NCBI GenBank assembly: GCA_024663395.1
Contig: JANFAH010000002.1
Location: 2,666,001 to 2,730,000 of the forward strand
From: Pisolithus tinctorius
Taxonomy: Eukaryota; Basidiomycota; Agaricomycetes; Boletales; Pisolithaceae
DNA: 64,000 bases
Reading direction: 5' to 3'
Shown here: positions 31,698-44,882 of the stretch, in pieces
Position numbering within the stretch: the stretch's first letter is position 1
Layout: each line of letters starts with the position of its first letter
Position numbers and translations under genes: made by a program
The notes under the pieces: generated by a model
What the model was told of the DNA's origin: nothing
What the model saw: only the letters and a program-made list of their open reading frames with translations
The model's database searches: none

Positions 31698-33418
31698 ATG
31701 CCTGCTGTCACCGTCCCCCTCAACGTCTTCCGCTTCCGCTCAAGAACAAAGATCCCCCTCCCTCCACCCGAAGACGACACAGACCGCTCATCCTCCCCGG
31801 AGCATCCACCGCGCAAGTCACTTATCCGCGGACGCGGAGCATCTGCCTCAGCGTCGCGGCCATCCGATGAGAAGGATGCTGTTCGACATGCAGACCCCGT
31901 CTGGTGAGTGGCGTGCAACCGAGAAGTCCTTTCCCGATCAATCTGCGTCGTGCTGCGGCGTGTCTTTCATTTCCTGTTTGCCTCGGATTGATTCATATAT
32001 CTAACCTTTGTTCGTCTTGCAGCCTGCCAAACACCACCCGATCTTCATCGGGAAAACAGCCTACCGATGCTGCGCACAATGCCAAGGTAACCCTCGTCCG
32101 CCGTGTCACCTCCAAACTGCACATCGCCATCCCAAAATCTATTCCCATCACCGGCCCAGCCTCGGACTCACGATCTCCACCACCAACCGATTCCCGCCGT
32201 CCCAAGAATAAGACTTCGCGGTTGTTTGTCTCTCCTGTTGCACCTCCTCTCACCAACAGCTTCGTTTCACGCGAACATCGCGAAGCAGCACTCCGCGAGC
32301 GTGGTCTCTTGCCTCCCAGAAAGGATTTAAGCCAACAGGAGCGTGACGAAGATGCCAGACTGCCCGTCGTTCCCCTCCGTTCGAGCACCGACGTAAATCG
32401 TGAAATGGTTGGACGAACGAAGAGTATGAGTCTAGCTGAAAAGATCAAGCAAGAATGGATGGCACACAATCATGACAAGGCAGCACTGACAAGCGAGTCC
32501 GAACTCGAAAGTTCATCGAGCTGCTCCCCTCCACCATACTCTCCGGGCGGAACACGTCCGCCATCTGTCCCCCCACAGGAACAGAATGTTCACGAGACTC
32601 CGTCGTCCGGTGTGGTGTCACCGCCACTTCCGGCCCAGGTACCTCTGCCTGCCTCTCCGTCCCTGGAACCCCTGTCGGCACCTGATGCGACGAGACCGTC
32701 CTTCTCTAGCTCACTTCCCCGGTTGTCGACGTCTCTCGAGGTTCTTCCGGAGGAACAAGACCACGAGGGACTATTCACCCCTCCACCTTTTGCACCCCCT
32801 CCAAAAGTGTATGTACAAGGTCAGACCGTAACCAGCCCAGGTATCGTCATTTCTACTCCAGTCGACGCATATAATGCAGAAGACGCCGATGAAAGCCCGA
32901 CACAGACGATGGTTGAGAGCCCTGTGAGTGGGGCGTTCCTATCTCAACTGCACCCACACATGTTGGATACGTGCGCCGAAGAACCGGACGATGTTGCATC
33001 TCCTCCGGGATCACTCCCTACCTCATTACCTCCGCGTAGACACACATCAGATACCTACGAGCGAGGCAGAAGAGGTAAACATCAGCAACCCACCATAACC
33101 ACGTCGCTTTCCCCGACTGCATCTATGCGTTCACCCTCCCTTTCTCCAACGTCGACCGCTCCGGTTTCGAGGTCCGTATCTCGCCTGGGAAAAGTATCTT
33201 CCTTCACGAACCTACGAAGATCCGTTTCGACCAGCTTGCGTTCCATCAGTACCTACTCCCATCGTTCTGCCACTCCTTCGAGCAGCGATGCGGGCGAGGT
33301 GAAGTCGAGAACGCCCGTCAGCCCGACGATGCATAATCGCGCGAGCATATGGTTTGAAATGCGTGCTATCGAGGATCCGGAGAGTAGGCGATTGTGCGAG
33401 GTGGCGTTCTTGGACTGA
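31698..33418 (+). CDS. Ser/Pro-rich protein of unknown function
   Basis: Exons 31698-31903 and 32023-33418, with a 119-bp intron; 533 aa. I do not recognise a domain. The N-terminus MPAVTVPLNVFRFRSRTKIP is basic and hydrophobic in alternation. Short conserved-looking islands include NSFVSREHREAALRERGLLP, RTKSMSLAEKIKQEW and, near the end, FTNLRRSVSTSLRS and RASIWFEMRAIEDPESRRLC. The rest is low-complexity Ser/Pro/Thr with many SP and RxxS sites. This pattern of disordered linker with small motifs suggests a phosphorylated adaptor or regulator, which is inference only. The start is the first ATG after a pyrimidine-rich leader. Confidence 0.75.
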
Positions 33419-35018
33419 TTCTTTCTCATTCAATTTTTTCATCACATATGTGTGTGTATTAAGGTGCCGACAGACATTTTTCAATGGTGATAGTGGGACA
33501 TGGTGGTATGCCATGCGGTCTCGTCCGCTCTTTTGGGTTCCCGTTCTTTGGCATGGTATCGCATTCCATCGCAATTCTTTACAACTCAACTCACTCCTTA
33601 ATATTGTTTTTCAGTCAACGACGTTCTCTAGAGCTCTACAGTACCATTAATATACTGTCAGCTGCACGATTTTCTTTTTCTTTTTCCTTCTCTCCCATGT
33701 TTTTTTTTACACCTGCAAAGGACGTGGTGAGTCCATTTAAATCATCGCATGCCATACTACCAGGTGTAGTATATCCGTGCTCGTTTTTCGGGTGCCGTCT
33801 CTGCATGGAACTGTTAAAATGTTTTTTTCTTGTTCGCTCGTTGTATCCTTCCTATGTACTAGTGTATTGATGACACCGATCACGCTGTGGGGTGGATTGA
33901 TACCTCCGGATGCCTGCCATTCCGACTTGACTTGCACATATGTAGATTGGCTTGATGATATAATTCTATTCATTTGTCCAATGCGGTGCTAGCAATATGT
34001 ACACACTTACTGCGAGGTTTAGTATACACTTGACGTTTGCTATTGAATGGGTGAGCAGGCAAGTATGCATTTGGAAGCATATGATCATGACACACGACGT
34101 GCGTGCGAGAAGTGCACGTACATTTGCACACCCTGTCACGCCCGAGCGGGGATTGAGGAGTTATCAGTGGCAGTTACAGAGAAGCTACGATGTGGCAAGT
34201 GATGTCCCGATAAGACGAGGTCGTCGCACCACTCGAGGGCGGGGATGATGTGTATATCCCTGCAGGGTTAAAAAATAATGAGGGTACTGACGCCAACTGC
34301 TGGAATGCGTGCACCGTATAACACGGAGATTAAATGAAGTATTTGTTCACGACGGTTATGACAATAAACGCCCATCTATATTGTTGTCGTATATGATAAA
34401 ATCCACGTGGCGTGTGGAGCGACCTCATTTCGGAGGGAAGATTGGACCCTTGCAACACCTATCAGGCTCAGTGCACGTGGGTATTATATGCATTTCGTCG
34501 TCATCGTGCCAATCACGGTCTTCGAAGGGGGTGGTCCTCACGGCAAACTGATGTGAGTGTATGCTCGGAAATGAGAGGGGGTCAGTCAGACGCCGCATGA
34601 ACCTGCACACGGACGAAGTAAACTGTCATAGTTTAATCTGGCAGTGCTCTGAGAAACGCGTGGCGTCGACGGTGCGTTTGCAAGTCCATATGAAGCTGAT
34701 TCACTGTTGTCGTTCCTGCATTCCTGCTGCGATGGTAGCAGAAAGAAGAGAACTGGTTCTCGGCTGTGTTTGACCGCGAATCTTGTTTCTTTGTTGAGTT
34801 TAGGGACGTGCGTCGATGCTAGGTTAGCCTTGATCCTAGCAACTGGTGGAGCCGGCGGATATACGAGCGGTGTACGACGAGAACACAACGATGACCAGGG
34901 AAGTCGGTGCAGAAAGAACGCCGGCTTAGAAACCCGTCTGCGTGAGTACGACATTCCTTTTTTGGTGACCCTACAACTCACGCTTCTCTCGCACACCCGT
35001 GAGCTTGGGAGGGACGGG
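33419..35018. other. 1.6-kb interval, nothing assigned
   Basis: No gene recognised. The stretch contains T-rich 3' flank of the upstream gene and short open frames without coding character. The open + frame 34707-35117 overlaps the true start of the next gene in another frame. Confidence 0.4.
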
Positions 35019-35924
35019 ATGTCGCTGTACAAGCCATACACGTCGCGGTCGGACGAGAAACGGACACAAGAGTTTCCAGTGACGGAGTTTGATATATTGA
35101 AGGCGTCTCACAAGTAATCGTTTCTCTTCTGTCGACGGGTCATAGCTCATGAAATCTTGCATGTTATAACACATATGTAGATTCCTCAGAGATGACGCCG
35201 GACAACCTGGCAGCAGCAGTACGAATAATGCGTCGTCCTCGTCGTCGTCATGGAACGATCAACTCGCGAAGAAATACTACGACACGCTCTTTCGTGAGTT
35301 TGCACTGTGCAATCTGAAACACTACAAGTCTGGCAACGTAGGTCGCCGTTTCACTTCGGGGACATATGTATACCTCGTTATTAACAACTAATATTCGTAT
35401 CATTTCAGTTCGCTCTACGGTGGCGTACAGAAAATGAAGTCCTGGATGGTACAGGCGAGACGACATGCGGAAACATGCGTTGCGAATATCACCGTCCCCA
35501 TTCGACGTCGAATTCTCTACCGCAATTGACCACGCTGGAGCTGCCGTTCGCATACGAAGAACACGGGGAATTAAAACAGGCATTGGTCAAGGTCGTACTA
35601 TGTCCCGGGTGCGTGAAGAAGCTGATGTGGAAGAGGAACCGGGAAAAGCGTATGTCGGCAAAAGGAAAGGGTGTGGAAGAGAGGAATGATGATACCCACG
35701 ATACGGGTGGCGAGAAGGGACATGATAGTGATGGAGACGAGGACGGGAGCGATCCAGGCGGTGATTCTGGACCGGAGGAACGCCGGCGAAACTCTCGTTC
35801 CCGGCCTCGCTCGCCGCGATCGCACGACAGGAAGAGGAGCCGCCGAGAGGACTCCGGTGAACGCAAGTCTCGCAGGTCTCGGAAGAGGCTCAGAGAACAC
35901 GGTGGGGGGAATGACGTCTCGTAG
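35019..35924 (+). CDS. FRA10AC1: FRA10AC1 homologue
   Basis: Nuclear protein family found with spliceosomes in animals and plants. Exons 35019-35113, 35181-35337, 35409-35924; 255 aa. The family core is evident: AKKYYDTLFREFALCNLKHY, then FALRWRTENEV, then TCGNMRC (a Cys pair), then FAYEEHGELKQALVKVVLC and CPGCVKKLMW (a second Cys pair). The two cysteine pairs probably bind a metal. The C-terminal third is a charged RS/RD-type tail (RSRPRSPRSHDRKRSRR), in keeping with a splicing-associated protein. Length is slightly below the animal protein (about 315 aa). Both introns use standard GTAATC/GTAGGT donors. The start is the first in-frame ATG. Confidence 0.87.
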
Positions 35925-36116
35925 TTTATCTTATCTTTTTCAAAGTCCGAGGGTAGCCAGATATTATTAGGCGCTGGGAAGGAAAGTTCAACTTCGTCGT
36001 CAGTCGCGACCGTGCGGCTAACGCGTAGACAGTCTACGCAGGGAGAGGGTAGAAAGGAGGTCCTCGTCTCTTCATCGACCCTCCCCAGATCATTGGTATA
36101 ACGAACTTCACGAATA

Positions 36117-39100
36117 ATGACGAGCATGGCCAACAGCCCAGCCTTGGCTACTGCAAACCTAGCCCCGGCACCGGCAACGCCTGCCATTCACCCTGCTGAC
36201 CGCAGTGACATACACAAATCCTGTCGCACGATCGAAGTGCTCGTCGCTACGCTCACGGACTATTGTGAGGCTGCGCGGGCGTTTGCTACCGTACAAAAGA
36301 AGCTCGTGAAGGCTTTGAAAGATGCAGCTGGAATCAAGGCTGGTGTAGAGTATGCTGGTGCGTTGTCTTGTCTTTCTTCCTGTAATTCTCTTTTCTTGGT
36401 TCCTTCGTTTTTTTCTTGTGGCTCCAGGAAAACCCGAGTAAGCTGACCGCAAATTACCCGACAGCCAATGCCTTGAGCTCATCAGCGAGTATCTTTGAGG
36501 TCCTTGCAGACGTCGACGCCAAGTTTGCCAAAATCGCAGATAAGGAGTGTGGAAGCGTGAATGCGGAAGTGAAGAAGTGGTTCAAGAAGTTGGCGGTGAG
36601 TGTAGTCTGTTTCGTTTCTCTTTAGTTTGTGTCACAAGGGCCCCCCCCCCACCCATGTTCGTCGACCGTTCACGCTAACATTTCACCCTTATGGAACTTG
36701 TCTTGCGGTACGTGCTATGCGATGACGACAATTGCGATACTTGCAGAAAGAGGAGAAAGCTCACGATGACCGAATGAATGAGTCTAACGCCAAGATCAAA
36801 CAAGCTGGTAGGTAGCCCTCATACACCCTTCCATCGCTACGTGTGCTTAGACAAATTCTCTCTCTCTTTTTTTTTTTTTGCCTTGAAGGTCAATCCTACG
36901 AGAAGAAATCCAAGAAAGGCACTCGAGACGCAGGCGAAGAACATGCCCGATACATTAACTTACTCAGTGTCATTGGACCAGAGATGTCCCAGGAGAAACA
37001 GTGCGTGTCTCATACACCTCTTACCTCGCGTGCGGACTGGTGTTCATAACCTCCTTTTTAAAATTTAGTAATCACTCCATGTACGTTGCCCAACAGCACG
37101 CGTCGACCATGTTCGGAGTCGCAGCTTGTCTTGCACGCATTGCAGACGCAGAATGGGCCAGAACGTGTGAGAGCATGCGTCGGTTTGCACCCACTATCGG
37201 TCCACTCGGTGAATGGAAGGCGCTCTGTGAAGGCGCTTGGAGTGGACCGTTGCCGGACGATTTACCTGATCCCTCCTCCTATAGATCCCATGCTCAGGTC
37301 CCGACTCCGCACAACCTGTCGCCTACCCCGACCATGTCGACGACTACCGCAGGGTCCACCGTGTACGGCAACGTAGTATCGGAGTGGGGCTTAACGGCCA
37401 CCTCTGAACGCTCGCTGCCTGTCCCTCCAGGTGGTGGTGGGTTCAATCCAGGTTCCCCGCTCCCAATTGGGAATATACCATTGGAACCTCCCCGTCCTCC
37501 CTACGCTTCAAATACCTACAATAGTACCAATACCCAGTCTAGCGCTGACAGCGCGAACAGTCAAGGATCGGTCAACTCGATCACGACGCTTTCCGCGTTC
37601 CCATTGCCACCAACACATATACCTGGTCCCATCTCTGCGACGCCCATCAGCCAAGCAACAGAGGCACAGAGGCAGAAACAATACCAGGCACAACAGGTCG
37701 AACAGATGCAGATGCAGAACATTCATGCTGCGCTCTCGCATATGGAAATTCAGAATCATGTTCTGAGTCAAGTACACTCTGGGTCGTTGGATTCACCTAT
37801 ACCGACTGGGAGTCCACTAGGCGCTGATACCGCCTCCGGAATGCTAGACGCACGTAGGTCTCCGCGTATCCCTCCACTGATTTCGCAGACGCCTTCTGTC
37901 TCGCGCCAGAATTCTGGCGGTTCTCCGGAGGAGAGACCGAGCCGCCCGGGCTCGTCCATGGAGCATAAAACCCCATTCGGTTCGAATCCTCCCGTGCCGC
38001 TAACGGGTGGAGGCGAATTGTCCAGGCCCCGTCGTCGATCCATCGTTGGGCGCCCACCTTTACCTTCACCAGCACCCAAGTCGCCGTTACCACCTATACC
38101 GGTGTTACCGTCGCCAACGCTAGCCTTCAGGCCAGACTCACCTTTCAAGAGGTCAGCAGAACAAGGAGAGAGGGAGTTTGGTGTTCAGAGGGATGGTGAA
38201 AGGGCCGTTAACGCGGTCAGTATTGATGGCACCAGCAGGGGAAGGAGTGCGTTCAAGAGTCAGAGTATGGATGCTGGCAGACAGCCACTTGTGAGAAGCG
38301 AGAGCACGGGCAGTAACGTTGCAGCCTTGAAGAATCGGTACAGCCGAATTGTATGTGTTGTCGTGTTTTTTCTTCTCTACCTGCTCACGTTTATATATGC
38401 AGGTAGAGGCACCTTCGCAAGGACTGAAGGACATACCCCGCTTACCGATGAGCGTGTCGGAGATGGCGTCGAGATACCAACCCGTTGACGAACCGATGTC
38501 TCCGCGACGCATGGCTGCTGCCTCACCTACCACCGATCGGTTCCCGCCACTACAAATACCTTCCGATACGCCCTTAATGCATCAAACAGCACGTGACATG
38601 CATATCGACGAGAACGAGATACGCAAACGGAAGCAGCGCATCGAAGAGTTGGCTGAGCTGGAGCTCAAAGAGAAGGAATATGAGCTTCGACAACGAGAGC
38701 GCGAGCTGAACCAGCGTTCTCGGGAGCTGGAGAGGGATAAGTTCCAGTTCCTTCATTCCCGGCCTGATTTCAACCTTACCACCTCTGCGAACGTGGGTGA
38801 CGGCCCAAAAGGTCCGAGAAATAACCGCTTTGTGCACAAGCGCGGTTCTCAGAGTGTTTCGCATATAGTCATGCCGCATCCTTCCTCTTCCTCCTCGTCC
38901 TTTATTACAAACAAGATTGCCTCGGCTTCGACGTCGCATCTGCCCCTGCCAATGCCAGTGCCAACGCCCATGCCCCTTCCAAGCCCAGCTAACACAACAT
39001 CTTCTCCGTCCCGTTCCCAACCTTCGACGCCGCTACCTGCGAAGGATCACGCGCCGTTCTGTGGATGCGACACTTGCTCAGTGGCTAAATACCGTTTATC

Positions 39101-39371
39101 GAATACCTGTCCCTCCCCTCATGATCTTCGTCCGCCGGAGCCACCTATCATGTTACGTCCTGAGAAACCCAAAGGATGGATGAGGCGGTTGAGTATGCCG
39201 TCCGTGAGCGGAGCGTTCTCGCTCGATGCGGCGAAGAAGAATGCAGCTAGCTTGGCAAGTCTGAAACATGGATTGCCTATCCCTGTCGGCGAGAATGGAA
39301 GGTTAAGAAAACGAAGTTTCGAGCAGGGTATCGTAGGGAGCGGCGTTGTCGATGCTACTAGTCGGAGGTGA
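36117..39371 (+). CDS. I-BAR (IMD) domain protein with long disordered tail
   Basis: Likely membrane-curvature-sensing scaffold. Exons 36117-36344, 36428-36595, 36747-36807, 36889-37000, 37069-38350, 38403-39371; 939 aa. Residues about 25-250 form a helical domain of IMD/I-BAR type: SCRTIEVLVATLTDYCEAAR, then FEVLADVDAKFAKIADKE, then KKGTRDAGEEHARYINLL, then a final helix with MFGVAACLARIADAEWARTC. Fungal relatives with this fold include the vacuolar protein Ivy1; orthology is not shown. The rest is Pro/Ser-rich and disordered with a Gln-rich helix. A strong charged coiled coil (IRKRKQRIEELAELELKEKE) and a small cysteine cluster, CGCDTC, lie near residue 836. The last 968 nt are a separate exon. 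The 151-bp third-exon-flanking intron contains a long C-run. Confidence 0.8.
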
Positions 39372-39716
39372 TTCAGATGAGTGTCCTTGTCGAGGTTTTC
39401 TAGGATAGTTTTCTTGGGACTTCGTGGTTCGCATACCTTCAACGTTTTTTTTTTGCACCTCTGTCTGAGGAATAGACTATCGAGCTTGTTTTTATTGTCA
39501 CGACTTATGACCCTTACGTTTATGATACCTTCGCTAGCTTTGGTCTGCACATAATAATCCATCCGCTCAGTTTCTGGTTCTCAAAAAACACATCTAATTA
39601 TCATTCAAGAAACTACATCGTAAGTAAAACAAAAACGTGGGGTACATACAAAAACGCGGGCATAGACGTCTACTAAACAACCACCTGCACGGACTCTGTG
39701 GAAGAGGGCAGTAGGT

Positions 39717-41839
39717 TTACCTCTTCTTTTTCTTCTTACCGCCGCTGGCCTTCTCGCCACCACCGCCACCACCGCTCCTCGTTGGCTCGATGGGAGTCGG
39801 CGGGACGCTGGTATCCTTACCACCTTTCTTTTTCTTCTTCTTGCTGGTCTGCTGTCCCCAATCTTCTTCTCCCTCTTCATTAGCTCCTGCCTGACCTTCT
39901 CCGGCACCCTCAGCACCGCCTTCGCCATCTTCAGCACCCTTCTCTTCCGCGTTTTCCTCTTGGGCTTCCCCAGCTTCTCCAGACTCGGTCTGGGCCTGAG
40001 GATCCAACGACAGAGTGGGTTTTTCTTCCAATGTCACGGGTGCAGTTGCAGGTTCACCCGGCGCCTCGGAAGCGTGAGCCCAGCCATCCGCAGCTCCAGT
40101 GTCCAGCGAAGCAGTTTGCTCCGGTTCGGTTGTCACAGTGGCACCCGCGGGAGGTTGTTCAGTGAGTCCGTCCTCTAGCTGAGAAGTGATACCATCCAAC
40201 GGAATGTCATCGAGACTGTCCATACGCGTCTCTGCTGGCTTCGGTTCACTCTTCCCGTGGTCGCCTGTACCAAGGAAGCTACTAAAACCTCCGAGTGCCC
40301 CTGTGAGACCCGAGCCGAACGCTTTCGGAGACGAGAAAGGCCATTTATTGGAGCCGCCCACTCCCCAACTAAGTGATGGCAGCGATGAGGCTCCCGCAGC
40401 GGGTCCAGCCTTGTCAGCCTTGTCAGCCTTGCCACCCGACGGCGAGATGAGGTCAGTCCAACCGTCCCCTCCGCTTTGGCCTCCCGATGTCCAGTCACCG
40501 CCGGTGACGTTATTGTCCCAACTGTCAAATGCACCAGACACGGCACTTCCTTGGGTTTCGTTCTCCATATTCGATTGGGTCGTGTGAATATCTCCTGCAG
40601 GTTCTTGAGAGACTCCAACGGTCGTGAATTGATCCGGTGGTAGAGAGTCTGCGGGAGTATGTGCAACGCCTTCGGTACTTCCGACATACTGGTGCTGAGG
40701 AACCTCTACGGAAAGGTTCTTCGTGGCGTCATCGACGGTCTGCTCCACAGCGAGAGATTGTCGAGCTTCGCCGAGCGCCGGCGTAGCCGGGGTAGACAAC
40801 TTGGCCTGTACATTCCGTGGTGTGGCCTTACGCGACTCGGTAGGCAATGGATTCCCTGTCTTGGGCGTAGTGGGCCCGACGGATCTCGGTGCAGGCCAGG
40901 GTGAAGCAGCAGGCGTAACCGCTTTGGACTGGGATCCCCAGACAGAGGTAAGTGTTTCACCAAGTCGCCCAGGACTCTTCCCAACAACTGAATCGGCGAG
41001 GTCGATGGGAGAATTCTGCTTGCTCGTTCCTCGTGGAGTCTTCGATTTGTCTCTTGCTTGCAGTCGTTCTTTCCGCTCCTTCTCCTCCTTCTCCCTTTGC
41101 TCTCGTTCCCGCTCTTGTCTTTCCCATTCCTCCCTTTCCCTCTGTTCTCGTTCCTGCTCTTGTCTCTCCCATTCCTCCCTCTCCCTGAGTTCGCGTTCCT
41201 TCTTTTCTGCCTCTTCTCGTTCTTGTTGCGCTCTTTCATGTGCCTTCCTCTCCTTCTCCTCATTCTCTTTCCGTTCCCGCTCTCTTTCTCTTTCCAGTCT
41301 TTCTCTCTCCTTCTCCCTTCTCTCGTGTTCCTGCTTCTCTTTCTCTCTGGCTTTCGCTTTCTCTCTCTCACTCTCCCTGCCACGTTTTTCGTCCACTACG
41401 GATGCAGCTGTAGACACCTTCGTTGTCGATGAAGATACCTTACGATCACGTTCGAAATGAGACACTGAGGAAGAGATTCGTGAAGAGGAAACCGTGTGTT
41501 CAAATTCGAGCTCTCTCGTGCGCTCCGAGTACACAGATGCAGCAGTTGCGGAGGCTTTGGCAGCCGTTGCAGATTGTGAGATGGAGGTAGTCCGGTGTCG
41601 GTTTGGGAGCTCCGCGAAAGTCTGCTCCTGTCTCGGAACCCCTTGTGGCGTCTTCGCGCCTGATGTCATTGAGTCTCGCGAATGTGTCCGCGAAGGCGCG
41701 ACTGAAGGGGCACGAGACACGACACGAGACGCAGGTCGGGATGGACCGAAATCATCTTCTGGATGGGAGTCTAGCTCGTCCTCGTCTGCACGGTGACCGC
41801 CTTCGTTGTATACAATTGAAGCCGGGCCACTAGTACCTC
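39717..41839 (-). CDS. Charged coiled-coil protein, 5' end unresolved
   Basis: A long single-exon frame, at least 667 residues. Order: Ser-rich N-terminus (SRAPSVAPSRTHSRD), about 150 residues of almost unbroken Glu/Arg/Lys helix (EREKAKAREKEKQEHERREK and similar), a Thr/Pro-rich section, several Trp-containing motifs (DSWDNNVTGGDW, GDGWTDLI), then an acidic stretch and a Lys-rich end (GGKKKKKR-stop). No family recognised. The frame stays open to 41839, next to a TTACCAG acceptor, so the first exon must lie in the ~80 bp before the HSP70-like stop or within that gene; I could not place its ATG. The first internal ATG is 41669. It converges with the I-BAR gene, 345 bp between stops. Confidence 0.7.
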
Positions 41840-41920
41840 CTGGTAAGTGAATGGTGTGAAAGGTATTCGCATGAACTTACTATTTCGTCCGTCCCTGGAA
41901 GCCGCAAATTCACACGTCAG

Positions 41921-44274
41921 TCAGATGTACAACGGAAATGACCCAGAAAGACGAACATTATCATTCCACTTGATGCGAGCCCTGAATTCAGTAAGACCGA
42001 AGTGGATCTCAATACTGAATACGATAGTCCAATACGTCTTGCCGTTCTTGCCCTGCTTGGGTTCGGCACTGCCACTTAGGGGTGACAAATCCGCGCGAAC
42101 GACACATAGTGTCGAAAAGTCCTCTGGAACGGTGACTCAGTCGAAAGCTAACTCATGGCCTAAGCTTGACGCACCGGCATGCCTGTGTATCCATAGCGGA
42201 ACGATGTCACCACCACGGTAGCACCATATTTCGACTTCGAATACGGATAGGGTAGATAGGTTTGTCAGTTCTGTGCAGTACTTGCGCGTGAATACAGTGG
42301 ACTCTTTGACTTTGACACCCTATGGGAAGCGGATGAGCCCTGGCGAAGATCACTGCCGACACCGCCACCAAGACACTCACCCGCGCAAGAATACAATCGA
42401 AAGCGTCTGGGAGAAGGCGGGGACCCGAAGGTAATTCACAAAGGCGATCCTTGCGGGCAACGTGGTCGGAATCATTAGGATCATATTCCCGCAGGTACTC
42501 CACTCCATACATAAATTTGGAGACCCTGGCCGAGACATGGTGGTCGCAGTAAAAGCCGAGGGCTCCATCGGCCACAGCTTTGGATCTGGGAAGGGGATCC
42601 CGTAAGTATGATACGTCGCGTCCACCGCACCGATCAAGGGTGACCAGACACGCACGTTTGGCTATCTGGACGACTGACACGGATCTTTAGGGACGCCAAG
42701 CGCTCTTGAAGTTGACTGAATAGCCAGGGACTGGCAGCGAATCCTCCCACCAGCCATACAGACTTGTGAGAAAATGAATTCAGGGTTTTCCCTTCTTCTA
42801 CCAATCAAATTCCACCACTTGCCTTGACCATATCCTGAGATGCTTCCACCTGGCTTTTGATTGACGCCACTGCTGCTTGAACCGACGGCTCGAACAACTC
42901 CGCCACCTCCGCACTGTTCCGTTTGGGGTTAAATGGAGAAATGCAACAAAACGTGTGCCTACCCGGTCAGCTTTAAAGAGCCACCTCGTATCCCGACAGA
43001 CAGATCTTTGTCGAGAGGCGAACCGAAGGGGACCCATTGGATCTCGTTCTTATCACGGAAAAGTCGTTTCGTTGTTTCATCAAAGCGTTTTGTGATGTGA
43101 TCGATGGCGTCCGCAGTCCCATATTTCGAGTTCTTCAACTTCTCTGCAAGATCGCTGTCGGCCCTTTCTTTTTTTTCATACTACAGTCCTGCTTACCTGC
43201 CAGAAACTCTCTCGCCCTTCGGCTGACGAACACCGATCCAGCAAAAATACCTATGTAGGGCAGGTTAAACTCTGTTCGGATAGGAAGAGGGAAAGGCACG
43301 CCACTCACAGTCTGGCGGGGCTATTTCTTCAATCACAAGGGGTTGAGTGCCCCTTACCGCGTAAGAACTAATGTCCAAGGTACCACCACCGGCGTCAGCA
43401 ACAAGGAAGCCGTGTCTCGAGGGATTCTGTAACAATTCCCATAGATATCGAGTGCGATTAGCACGTAAGGGATAGTGTATGCAGAAACTACGTACCGAGA
43501 GAACATCTGCGGCAAGACCACTTTGAATACAAGCATGAAGACTGGCTTCACCCTCCGTTACGAAACGGATCCGTGCGCGACCTTCGTCGGTGTCAGGAAC
43601 CAATCCCCCATATACCGCAGCTCGTCGCATCTTCGTTTGTTGCCCGCCTTCCCACCCATTTGGGTGACTCAGCACGAACTCTATACCGTGCTCTACAGCA
43701 CGCCAAAGTGCTTCGCCGTTGGCGTGAGTGTCAATTATGAAGTTCCGTGTGCAACGGAATAAGTAATTTAGAAAATCTCCAAACACATCAACAGCCATCT
43801 TGTTCCGGGGTAGTGAGCTGAGGCGCATCCCGTTCATGTTCAATTTCATAGCTTTCGGTCGCAAACGAAGCTTGAAACTGTGTGGCATAATCATGCTGTG
43901 GAGCCTCAAATACAATGAAAACGTACAGTTCAGCCTTTATCCAGTATTCATCTTCTGCCTGTGAGATAATGGACGCGCCTTCCGCCTCGGCTCCTGCGGC
44001 CATGACTGTACCATTCTGATCGTAATACAAGATGGATGGTATTTTGGAGTTGCCTGCGACATGTTCTTGCCCCGGAAAGCTGGGGCCACTCAGCAAAAGC
44101 AAGTGGAACAGCAGCAGCCAAACCGTACCGCGTCACCCCATAAATCTTGGGGACTTCGCCGGGTTCTAAGATTGCGTATGATACGCCACTGAAAGTTGTT
44201 CCGACATCGAGTGCGATAACAAGTGAACGCGAGGGGCCACCGTAGGGCTTCCGCACGTCAGAGGTTTGTTTCAT
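41921..44274 (-). CDS. HSP70-like ATPase (HSPA12-type family of Agaricomycetes)
   Basis: Exons (descending): 44274-44129, 44079-43927, 43877-43496, 43426-43309, 43250-43197, 43143-42963, 42913-42823, 42762-42656, 42585-42381, 42319-42175, 42123-41921; 594 aa. Actin/HSP70-fold nucleotide motifs are present: DVGTTFSGVSYAIL (about 22-35), VADAGGGTLDISSY (236-249) and LVGGFAAS (about 380). Other family landmarks: VLSHPNGWEG, FVTEGEASLHACIQ, AVADGALGFYCDHH, VSARVSKFMYG, FEVEIWCYRG, FGLTEF. A classical substrate-binding domain is lacking, as in HSPA12 proteins. Intron 7 (42822-42763) has a GC donor (AAG|GCAAGT). The family is expanded in mushrooms and the client is unknown. It is transcribed away from the gene at 44883. 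Confidence 0.88.
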
Positions 44275-44882
44275 GGTAGCACAAGCGCTCAGATGTGAGT
44301 GATACGACGAGCTAAGGAGTTAGTGAGGATGGGTGTGATATATAGTGGAGGAATCATATATGCCCCCAGGGGTGACGTAGGAACTGGAAGGATCACTGAT
44401 CCACGCGGACACGTCGCGACAAGCCAGGCAGTGCTGACTGACTGGAAGTGACTATTTGCAGAGGAGCTGCGGATGTCCACTTCGCCCTCTGCAATTGGCC
44501 CGGGTCCGGGAGGAGAAGAAAAAAAACGACAGAAGCAGGCAAGTACAGCTTCCACGAGGTCGTATTTACATTCTTGTTTCATTTAGCTGCGTAGGTTTTC
44601 GGGAACCCATCTTCATCTGGCCATCCAAGGCCGAGTCCGCCACGTTCATCTCGGACACAGACACACGATTGCAACGAGGCAACAAAAACTTGACCTGGGT
44701 TGGCAAGTCCGCAACTGCCTCAAGGACAGCTGTGGGAGCGGACGTCCATACGAACACGCAAGCCCCTCCGTTTTCGGGTGGTGGATGGTCCCTCTGCTGC
44801 CCTTATATCCCCCCTTCCTCGCTAACAGTAGAGATCAAGCGATTATCGAGCTCCGTGTTCGGTCTTGTCCGTCTTTGTCGCT
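44275..44882. promoter_or_regulatory. Bidirectional intergenic region
   Basis: About 610 bp between two divergent genes (HSP70-like, minus; unknown protein, plus). It must hold both promoters. No specific element was identified. Confidence 0.45.

Noticed and set aside
37975..37990. GGTTCGAATCC, like a tRNA T-arm
   Set aside because: It lies within the I-BAR coding exon and has no acceptor or D-arm partner.
40723..41460. A 245-residue plus-strand frame rich in Ser/Leu
   Set aside because: The antisense image of the Glu/Arg coiled coil on the minus strand.
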